From NCBI GenBank assembly GCA_945883115.1, contig CAMCXA010000010.1, positions 1-55,321 on the forward strand: a stretch of DNA of 55,321 nt, given 5' to 3'. This document shows, one piece after another, positions 25,617 through 32,981 of the stretch. The translations under genes and the position numbers were made by a program. The notes beneath the pieces were generated by a model. It searched no databases and was not told the origin of the DNA. It saw only the letters and a list, made by a program, of their open reading frames with translations. The stretch is from Alsobacter soli. Its GTDB lineage: Bacteria > Pseudomonadota > Alphaproteobacteria > Rhizobiales > Beijerinckiaceae. The stretch's first letter is position 1, and each line of letters begins with the position of its first letter.

Positions 25617-25831
25617 ACCAAACCCTCAGCAAACGCTCGGTCCGGATTGCCGGTCATTCCACAAGCATCACGCTTGAACCGGAATTCTGGCAGGCGCTTC
25701 GTGAAATTGCCGAAGGCGAGAAAACCAGTATCAACGCCCTCATCGCCCGCATCGATGCCGAACGATCCGTCACCAATCTCTCATCCGCGATCCGGATATC
25801 AATCCTCGCGCATTACCGGAACCAGCCCTAG
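25613..25831 (+). CDS. Ribbon-helix-helix domain protein
   Basis: This 72-residue protein has the RHH_4 form seen next to DUF4169 in alphaproteobacteria: the strand RSVRIAGHSTSITLEPEFWQALREIA followed by two helices (SINALIARIDAERSV and LSSAIRISILAHY). It would bind DNA as a dimer; its targets are unknown. Translation starts at GTG 25613 within the end of the DUF4169 gene. Its stop shares the CTAG tetranucleotide with the convergent asmA stop. Confidence 0.87.
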   Translation: MNQTLSKRSVRIAGHSTSITLEPEFWQALREIAEGEKTSINALIARIDAERSVTNLSSAIRISILAHYRNQP

Positions 25832-28800
25832 GGTTCAGGGGATGACGGAGAATTTAAAAACTTTTTCACGTCATTGATCAGCAGTTCTTCCTCGGTCGGC
25901 ATTTGAGCGTTCGGCATGTTTAGCAGCTTGTTTAATTCCTGTTGCTTCTGCCGTTCGGCCGCCGCAAGAGCTTCCAGACGGGCCGCCTCTTCCGCCTTCA
26001 GGCGTGCGGCCTCTTCCTCGGCCCGGAGACGTGCCGCCTCTTCGGCCTTCAACCGGGCCTCTTCTGCCGCTTTAAATGCAGCCTCTTCTTCGGCCTTCTT
26101 GCGCAACGCCTCCGCTTCCGCCTTCACCCGCGCTTCTTCTGCGAGCCGCGCTTCCTCGATCGCCCGCTTCTCCCGCTCAATGCTCTCCCGCTCGGCCTTC
26201 AACCGGCGGATGAAGAAGTTCCGTTCCCGCAAATCAAACTCGAACGCCTCGATCCGCAAAAGCTCCCGCGTCACCGCGCGGGTTGTCAGTACATTCGTCA
26301 GCGTCGCCGTATCCACCGAGCGCTCGACAGCACCACTCACGCTCTTCCATGAAACCCCCGCCTGCGGAATAGGGCCGGTCCAATCGGCGGGCGCCTGTTC
26401 CGTCGTCATCAGCACCCGGCCATCAAACTTGCCGACTTTGAAATCATAGCTGAGCGATCCCCCAACCCCGTTCGGCTTCACCTTGGCCGACAAGGGTCCG
26501 AGCCGCGCTGTTCCTGACGATAGCGTTACAGGTGTCGCAATCTCGGGCGTCGAAAGCGTCGCCTTGGCCAGTTCCTTCGCAAACATATCGTCAACGCGCC
26601 GCAGATCCGGCGGATCACGTTCCGCATCAAGCACGGCGGTCAATCGCGGCAATGCCCCGAGGTCGAACGCCTCGACCCGCGCATTGTTGAGTTTCACCGC
26701 ACCGCCGCCGGCCAGACTTGCAGCAAACCCCGCCATGCTCTCGCCCGACCCGCCAAGGTCAACATCGAGATCCAACTTTCCGTCCAACCCCGCATTCGGC
26801 AGCAGCGCCTTGACCGGTACGCCCTTCATTCCGATCTTGCCCGTATAGGTTGCAAGCGCATCTTGACGACGCAGCGCGAGGCTACCCGTCATCTGCCCGG
26901 TAGCAAACGCCGCCTTCGCATCGCTGATCTCGAACGCGTTCTCGTGCCATCGAACCGTGAACGACGCGTCTTTGGCCGTCGGTCCGACCCCGAGGGAGAA
27001 TTCCGGTGTCTGCACCGCGACCTGCGCGTCGAAGGTCGGCTGCACCTGTGCACCGAACCGCGTCGACGACCAGAGGCCTCCGGACTGTGAAAACGTCGGC
27101 GTTCCAAGCACAAACGACGACAATCCGGCGAGCGACAGACGGTCAAACTCCAACGTACCCGCAACTTTACCGGTACTCCGCGCCAACGCCAACTGACCGG
27201 AAACGGTTTTTTCTCCAACAGTACCGGTAATTCTATCCAGCTGCACCAGGTCGTTGGACGTTGAAATCGCCGCCTTTAAATCAACCGGAATCGAAATCGC
27301 GGCGTCCGGAAGCGGGAAAGTCAGGGCCTGAAGCACGGGCGCCGCGTCCCCGCTTTTGACCGAGAACGTCCCCTTATACCCCTCCTTCGTGCCCTCCGCA
27401 CCCGTCTTGAACACGCCGTCAAGCACCACCCCGCCCGCATCGATCTGTAAAGTCACATCCAAACCATCGCGAACCAAGCCATTGACATTTAATGATAAAT
27501 TCGCACTTCCCTGCACCGGTAATGGCAGAACATCAGCGCCAATCTGCTGCAAGAGAGCAACAGGATCAGGCCCCTCCGCCTTCAACTCTGCAGCCACTTT
27601 GATCGCGCTCGAACCACCCGAAAACACCGCCTGTCCGGCAACCACCGTCTTCGCCGCCGTCCCGTCGAAGCGGAGTGCAACGGAGTGGTCGCGAGCAAGC
27701 TCCGCCGACAGTTTCAGTCTCAACGGGCTCAACGAATTCGAGCGCTCCGCCAGCATTTCCGGCACAGGTCCCGGCATGAGTTTCCCAAGCAAAACCGCAA
27801 GAGAATCAACGTGTTGCGCATCAATCTGCGCATTGAAACGATCGCCGGTTTCGGTCAACCGACCATTCGCACTCACCGTCGCTCCGCCAAGATTGGTGAT
27901 CTCTAGCGCCTCAATATCAATCCCCTCCGCCGTCGACTGCGCCTTCAGACGAACCCGCCCCAGTTTGGTGCCAGATGCACGAACCACCTCCACATTCTTC
28001 GCATCAATCGATAGCGCGACATCCACATCCTTGAGGCGGGTCGCGAGCGTGGAAACATCCGGCAAATCATTGATAATCAATGCATTTGAGGCCAACTGTG
28101 CATCGACGCGGGAGCGTGCGCCGTCATCGCCTACGGAGTAACGGACAAGTCCCGAAATCGCCGACCGATCCAGCGTCAAATTCAGATTGCTTGCCGCAGC
28201 AACCGACGTTGAAAGCGCGACATCGGCGTCCAGTTTCATCTCCTTGGCCGTCCCGATCCGGTTTGACCGCCCCGAAATCTCGCCCTCGATCCACCCAAGC
28301 AAGCGCGGCATATCCTTGGCATCAAGAGCGACATGACCAAAAAACTGCCCCCCACGTGCCAATCCTGCCCGCCCGCTTGCAGATACGCGGCCCTGTCCCG
28401 GAAGTTCTGCTGACAGCGCTTTCACCACAACCCCGTCACTCTGAACAAGTGATTGAAGTTGAACGTTTTTCAGCGTATCCCCACCCGCAAGAATACTCTC
28501 GATTTTCAGGTCAACAGCAACCGGAAACGGCGCGCGAAGATCAGTTTCGCCCATCATCAAAGCCGATTGCCAGGCCGAAAGCGTGGCTCGCAGATCGGAT
28601 GTCGTCTGGCCATCCACATGCAGCGATGCATCGAGATCAATCTGGCGGGAACTCAGCACAAGGTTTACCCCCGCACCCGCATCAAGCACACCGTCACCAC
28701 TCCCCTCAAACTTCATGACGCCCTGATCCTGCCCGAAATCGAGCAGAATAGTACTCAATATCGCGTTCCGACCCTCGATCTTGACAGCGGACGCAAAATT

Positions 28801-29586
28801 CCATGGTCGATTTTCCATTCCGTCCGCGAGTGGCCACGGCGCGACCCCCGAGAACTGGATTTTTCCGTCAAATTCCGGCAGTTTTCCAAAAAAGAGCACG
28901 CCATCCGCATCCATCCGGAAAGATCGAGCCGCATTCTCGACAATCAGCCGCGACCGGAACCGGCCATCCGCCTCAGGTGTCCCCGTCGAAAACTTGGTAG
29001 AATAGACTTGGCCATTGACAACGCCCGTCCCCTCGATCTGCCAAGGACCTCTGAAAGTCGGCGCACTCGCATTAAGAGCAATGTCTTTCGCTGCAAAGAC
29101 CTCTCCGGAGCTCGCATCGGAGACGATCAATTCCGCCTGTTCCAACCGCAGTTTTTCAAACCCGACGCTATATCCCTGGTCGTTAGTCTGCTCGGGAGCG
29201 GATTTTCCCTGAAGCGAGAAGCCCGGCAAGCTCCCGTTCGCATTCAAAGCCATCTTGATCTTCGGCTTCGTCGCGAGGGCATCGAGCACCTGCACCTCCC
29301 CTTTTAGCAAAGGCATTACCGCAATATCGAGATGAAGTCGCTGGATCACCAATTCTAAACCAGAACCAGCTTCACCAATCTGGGCCTGCTCGAGTGTAAC
29401 AACCGGAAACGGCAGAAACCGCCCGTTGATCGCGCCTTGAATGGTGACATTCGTGCCAAGCGCGTCCGATAATTTAGTTTCGAAAAAACCCCTATGATCA
29501 GAAAAATTGATAAAGAGCGGTGCCGCCAGCGCCAGCAACAAGACGCCTATCAGCGCAATCCCCAATCCTGTGACAAGTTCACGCAC
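25828..29586 (-). CDS. AsmA-family envelope protein with a Glu/Ala/Arg-rich C-terminal coil
   Basis: This is a very large protein (1252 residues). A signal-anchor helix lies at residues ~8-27 (GIALIGVLLLALAAPLFI). The AsmA N-terminal domain follows (RGFFETKLSDALGTNVTIQGAINGRFLPFP), then a long series of beta-strand repeats typical of bridge-like lipid-transport proteins, and the AsmA C-terminal domain near 975-1040 (LDLDVDLGGSGESMAGFAASLAGGGAVKLNNARVE in outline). The final ~130 residues are an unusual uninterrupted charged helix with EEARLKAEEAARL-type repeats, probably a coiled coil. AsmA-like proteins act between inner and outer membranes in lipid homeostasis. The gene is monocistronic. 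Confidence 0.88.
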   Translation of the reverse strand: MRELVTGLGIALIGVLLLALAAPLFINFSDHRGFFETKLSDALGTNVTIQGAINGRFLPFPVVTLEQAQIGEAGSGLELVIQRLHLDIAVMPLLKGEVQVLDALATKPKIKMALNANGSLPGFSLQGKSAPEQTNDQGYSVGFEKLRLEQAELIVSDASSGEVFAAKDIALNASAPTFRGPWQIEGTGVVNGQVYSTKFSTGTPEADGRFRSRLIVENAARSFRMDADGVLFFGKLPEFDGKIQFSGVAPWPLADGMENRPWNFASAVKIEGRNAILSTILLDFGQDQGVMKFEGSGDGVLDAGAGVNLVLSSRQIDLDASLHVDGQTTSDLRATLSAWQSALMMGETDLRAPFPVAVDLKIESILAGGDTLKNVQLQSLVQSDGVVVKALSAELPGQGRVSASGRAGLARGGQFFGHVALDAKDMPRLLGWIEGEISGRSNRIGTAKEMKLDADVALSTSVAAASNLNLTLDRSAISGLVRYSVGDDGARSRVDAQLASNALIINDLPDVSTLATRLKDVDVALSIDAKNVEVVRASGTKLGRVRLKAQSTAEGIDIEALEITNLGGATVSANGRLTETGDRFNAQIDAQHVDSLAVLLGKLMPGPVPEMLAERSNSLSPLRLKLSAELARDHSVALRFDGTAAKTVVAGQAVFSGGSSAIKVAAELKAEGPDPVALLQQIGADVLPLPVQGSANLSLNVNGLVRDGLDVTLQIDAGGVVLDGVFKTGAEGTKEGYKGTFSVKSGDAAPVLQALTFPLPDAAISIPVDLKAAISTSNDLVQLDRITGTVGEKTVSGQLALARSTGKVAGTLEFDRLSLAGLSSFVLGTPTFSQSGGLWSSTRFGAQVQPTFDAQVAVQTPEFSLGVGPTAKDASFTVRWHENAFEISDAKAAFATGQMTGSLALRRQDALATYTGKIGMKGVPVKALLPNAGLDGKLDLDVDLGGSGESMAGFAASLAGGGAVKLNNARVEAFDLGALPRLTAVLDAERDPPDLRRVDDMFAKELAKATLSTPEIATPVTLSSGTARLGPLSAKVKPNGVGGSLSYDFKVGKFDGRVLMTTEQAPADWTGPIPQAGVSWKSVSGAVERSVDTATLTNVLTTRAVTRELLRIEAFEFDLRERNFFIRRLKAERESIEREKRAIEEARLAEEARVKAEAEALRKKAEEEAAFKAAEEARLKAEEAARLRAEEEAARLKAEEAARLEALAAAERQKQQELNKLLNMPNAQMPTEEELLINDVKKFLNSPSSPEP

Positions 29587-29666
29587 GCTCGGTCGTTTCC
29601 TTCTTGAGGCGTCAACGCCCCGTCCCGTCGGTACACTCGGGTGAGAATACCGCTCCGCCCACTCCG

Positions 29667-31076
29667 TTAAACGACAACAATCTTGCCAGGATTCATGATA
29701 TTCATCGGATCAAGCGCCCGTTTGATGGAGCGCATCACGTCAAGCGTCGCCGTATTGTACTCTTTTAAAAGATATTTCATCTTTTCCTGACCAACCCCAT
29801 GCTCGCCGGTGCAGGTTCCCTCCATTGCGAGCGAGCGCTCGACCAGACGATGCAGAAACAGCCGACACCGTTCGATCTCGTCTGCATCTTCCATATTGCA
29901 CAAAAGCGTCAGATGAAAATTCCCGTCGCCGACATGCCCGACAATCGGAGCTATAAGCCTCGTTTTCGCCAAATCCTGTTGCGTCGCCTCGACACAATCG
30001 GCAAGCCGCGAAATCGGCACGCAAACATCTGTCGCGATAACCTTTGAACCGGGCCGCAGCGCGAGCGCTGACCAATACGCATCGTGTCGCGCCTGCCAGA
30101 GCCGTGTGCGATCCTCCGGCTTCGTCGCCCACTCGAACGGCCCGCCGCCAAATTCCGCGGCAATATCTCGGAACCGCTCCGCCTGCTCCTTCACGGAACT
30201 CTCCGACCCGTGAAACTCGACAAAAAGCATCGGTGTTTCAGGCAGTGTCAGCTTCGAATGGACATTGAACGCCTTGACCTGAACTTCGTCCGCCAATTCG
30301 ATCCGCGCAACCGGAATACCCGACTGGATCGTCATAATCGTGGCATCACACGCCGCTTTGACACTCGGAAACGGACATATCCCCGCCGAAATCGCCTCTG
30401 GTATCCCGTAAAGCTTGAGCGTGATCTCCGTAATAATCCCGAGCGTTCCCTCTGAACCGACAAGGAGCCGCGTCAGATCATACCCCGCCGCGGATTTCTT
30501 GGCCCTCGACGCCGTGTGGATAATCTCGCCATTCGGCAACACCGCCGTGAGAGAAATCACATTGTCCTTCATCGTGCCATAGCGCACCGCATTCGTGCCC
30601 GAGGCCCGCGTCGAAACCATCCCGCCAAGCGATGCATCTGCCCCGGGATCAATCGGAAAGAACAATCCCGTGTCCCGGATAAACTCGTTCACTTGTTTTC
30701 GGGTCACACCCGGCTGCACCACACAATCAAGGTCCTCTGCATGCACAGCCAGCACCGCATTCATCCGGTTCATATCAATCGAAACGCCACCAAACGGCGC
30801 ATTGGTGTGACCTTCGAACGACGTTCCCGTCCCGAACGGCACCATCGGTATCCGGTGCGCTGCGCAAATCTTGACGATTTCGGCTACTTCTTCCGTCGTC
30901 TCGGGATAAACCACAATGTCCGGTGCCTGGGCTGCAACCCATGTCAGCGTATTTGCGTGCTGCATCCGGACGGTCTCGTTCGTGACCACACGTGCGCCAA
31001 AACGCGCCACAAGCGCGTGCGTCACCCGCTCAAGGGCAACCACGTCAGGCCGGATAGCGGATAAAATGTCATTCAT
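29667..31076 (-). CDS. FAD-linked 2-hydroxy-acid dehydrogenase (GlcD / D-lactate dehydrogenase type)
   Basis: The N-terminal FAD domain of the PCMH/VAO type shows VVYPETTEEVAEIVKIC near 60, PFGTGTSFEGHTNAPFGG near 82 and DPGADASLGGMVSTRASGTNAVRYG near 145. The C-terminal oxidase domain includes the metal-binding HVGDGNFH near 385 and ends with GEHGVGQEKMKYL near 440, as in GlcD and LDHD. No Fe-S domain is present. The substrate could be glycolate, D-lactate or another 2-hydroxy acid. The ATG at 31076 gives 469 residues; the frame extends to 31127. It is divergent from the thioesterase gene. Confidence 0.9.
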   Translation of the reverse strand: MNDILSAIRPDVVALERVTHALVARFGARVVTNETVRMQHANTLTWVAAQAPDIVVYPETTEEVAEIVKICAAHRIPMVPFGTGTSFEGHTNAPFGGVSIDMNRMNAVLAVHAEDLDCVVQPGVTRKQVNEFIRDTGLFFPIDPGADASLGGMVSTRASGTNAVRYGTMKDNVISLTAVLPNGEIIHTASRAKKSAAGYDLTRLLVGSEGTLGIITEITLKLYGIPEAISAGICPFPSVKAACDATIMTIQSGIPVARIELADEVQVKAFNVHSKLTLPETPMLFVEFHGSESSVKEQAERFRDIAAEFGGGPFEWATKPEDRTRLWQARHDAYWSALALRPGSKVIATDVCVPISRLADCVEATQQDLAKTRLIAPIVGHVGDGNFHLTLLCNMEDADEIERCRLFLHRLVERSLAMEGTCTGEHGVGQEKMKYLLKEYNTATLDVMRSIKRALDPMNIMNPGKIVVV

Positions 31077-31146
31077 GGAGCACTTGCCTTGCCTGCCAAA
31101 TGTGGCGATGATCGAACGAACTCGCAACTATAACGTTTCAATACCA

Positions 31147-31167
31147 TTGTTATGATTGCGATAACAA
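31147..31167. promoter_or_regulatory. Inverted repeat between divergent flavoenzyme and thioesterase genes
   Basis: TTGTTAT-(7)-ATAACAA is a perfect 7-bp inverted repeat centred in the ~100-base gap between the two divergent genes. It fits the binding site of a dimeric regulator acting on either or both; no regulator gene is adjacent. Confidence 0.5.
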
Positions 31168-31186
31168 CCGAGGAATGGTCAGACAG

Positions 31187-31720
31187 ATGGCAATGAGCAC
31201 GAAGATACACCCCCTGTTTTTCGCGCCTTTTGTCTCGTCCACCATGCAGATTGAACCTGGTTGGATCGATTCATATGGCCACCTCAACATGGCCTATTAC
31301 CACGTCATTTTTGAGCGCGGCATTGATGAAGCACTAAAAATGATCGGAATCACACCCGAATATGACACCGAGCGTCGCCTCGGAATTTTCACTGCCGAGT
31401 GCCACATCCATTACCGTCGCGAAGTCTTGCTGGAAACACCCGTCCGGATTACCGCGCAATTACTCGACTACGACGGCAAGCGCCTGCATTTCTACCTCGA
31501 AATGCGCCACGCTACGGAGGGTTGGCTCGCCGCCATGGAGGAAATCCTGTTCCTCAATGTCGACCTGAAAAAGCGCCGCGTGACGCCGTTTCCCGATGAT
31601 ATTCTCGAACAGATCGCCGTCATGAAAGCCGCCCATTCCGCGCTGCCCAAACCTGACATTTTAGGTCAATCCGTCGGGATCCCGCCCCGTGCAAAAAGCG
31701 GGAAAGTGGGGCTGCATTGA
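31187..31720 (+). CDS. Hotdog-fold acyl-CoA thioesterase family protein
   Basis: The motif WIDSYGHLNMAYYHVIFERGIDEAL near residue 35 is the 4HBT active-site region (Asp, then G-H-x-N-M, then a Glu on the long helix). HIHYRREVLLETPVRITAQLLDYDGKRLHFYLEM follows as the central beta strands, given here as a description of the 75-110 region. Acyl-CoA hydrolysis is expected; the acyl group is unknown. Starts at 31175, 31187 and 31193 are all possible. I chose 31187 because AGGA has a usable distance only from there. Confidence 0.82.
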   Translation: MAMSTKIHPLFFAPFVSSTMQIEPGWIDSYGHLNMAYYHVIFERGIDEALKMIGITPEYDTERRLGIFTAECHIHYRREVLLETPVRITAQLLDYDGKRLHFYLEMRHATEGWLAAMEEILFLNVDLKKRRVTPFPDDILEQIAVMKAAHSALPKPDILGQSVGIPPRAKSGKVGLH

Positions 31721-31770
31721 TCGCGCGCCTGACACCCTAAATCTCCTTTCAAAAAGTCAATTTGTACCGA

Positions 31771-31788
31771 TTGTCATCAAACTGAAAC
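31771..31788 (+). promoter_or_regulatory. PHO-box-like sequence before the glycosyltransferase
   Basis: TTGTCATCAAACTGAAAC resembles the PhoB box, two CTGTCAT-like 7-mers separated by four A-rich bases. The first 7-mer matches at six of seven positions, the second less well. It lies 38 bases before the gene start. Confidence 0.35.
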
Positions 31789-31826
31789 GCGAATCCGGTT
31801 TCCACTGAGAAAAAGTGGAGTATGGG

Positions 31827-32849
31827 ATGAAGATTCTAATCGTAACCGATGCGTGGCATCCGCAGGTTAACGGCGTGGTGCGAACCCTCGAGCGCTTGCA
31901 GGTTGAAGCAACCCGCCAGGGCGCCAACATTGAATTTCTGACGCCTGATCGCTACGCCACGGCTCCCCTGCCCTTTTATCCCGAAATCCGGATGGCGCTC
32001 GCCAGCCCGCCTGCGATCGGTGCCGCCATTAAAGCCTCGAACCCGGACATTGTTCATATCTCGACAGAAGGCCCGTTGGGATGGCTCGCGCGCCACTGGG
32101 CAATCGAGAACAAACGCCCCTTCACGACCTGCTACCACACCCGCTATCCGCAATATATCTCCGCACGGATCCCGATCCCGGAAGCTTTCACCTATCGCGT
32201 GCTGCGCCATTTCCATAATGCGAGTGCCGTTACCATGGTTGCGACCCCCTCGCTGCAACAAGAACTCGCCACTCAAGGCTTCACCCGCATGCGGATCTGG
32301 TCGCGCGGCGTCGACAGCGACCTGTTCCGGCCCCGCCCCGAAGCCTCGATTGATCTCCCAAAACCGATCCATCTCTGCGTCGCCCGCATCGCGGTCGAAA
32401 AAAACCTCGAAGCCTTCCTCTCGCTTGATTTGCCCGGCTCCAAAGTCATCGTCGGCGACGGGCCCGACCGGCCGCTCCTGCAATCACGCTACCCAGATGC
32501 CCATTTTCTGGGTGCGCGATTTGGCGAAGACCTCGCAACCCTTTATTCCGCTGCCGATGTCTTTGTTTTCCCCAGCAAAACCGAAACCTTCGGCCTCGTC
32601 ATGCTCGAAGCGCTCGCCTCCGGTGTGCCCGTCGCTGCCTTCCCCGTATCGGGTCTGATTCAGGAACTGGCGCAACACGGTTGTGCGGCAACGCATCATG
32701 ATCTGGGCCTTGCCGCCCGTGAGGCCCTCGCATTATCGCCGGCAAAATGCCGTGACTTCGCCCTTTCATTCACCCATGCCCGCTCGACCCGACAATTTCT
32801 CGATAATGTCGCATCGGTAATTGATCAGCCGCTCACACTGGCTGCATAA
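31827..32849 (+). CDS. GT4-type glycosyltransferase
   Basis: The N-terminal MKILIVTDAWHPQVNGVVRTLERL is the donor-fold start of GT4 enzymes acting on lipids or sugars with alpha linkages (MgtA/SqdX/PimB-like). The C-terminal Rossmann domain shows CVARIAVEKNLEAFL near 195, VIVGDGPDRPLL near 220 and the E-x7-E motif in KTETFGLVMLEALASGVPV near 265. GGAG precedes the ATG at 31827 (340 residues). A lipid or polysaccharide acceptor in the envelope is likely. A PHO-box-like site upstream hints at phosphate-stress membrane glycolipid synthesis, but this is inference. Confidence 0.87.
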   Translation: MKILIVTDAWHPQVNGVVRTLERLQVEATRQGANIEFLTPDRYATAPLPFYPEIRMALASPPAIGAAIKASNPDIVHISTEGPLGWLARHWAIENKRPFTTCYHTRYPQYISARIPIPEAFTYRVLRHFHNASAVTMVATPSLQQELATQGFTRMRIWSRGVDSDLFRPRPEASIDLPKPIHLCVARIAVEKNLEAFLSLDLPGSKVIVGDGPDRPLLQSRYPDAHFLGARFGEDLATLYSAADVFVFPSKTETFGLVMLEALASGVPVAAFPVSGLIQELAQHGCAATHHDLGLAAREALALSPAKCRDFALSFTHARSTRQFLDNVASVIDQPLTLAA

Positions 32850-32981
32850 GGCAATTTTACATCTTTTTAGTGCATCATCCTCTTACGATCCGGCCTGGCC
32901 GTCGCCATCTCTGATGCGTGAGCAGTCAACTTATGCTTGAGTCGCGCATGTGATTCGCGTTTCCGATCGGCGGAATATCCA

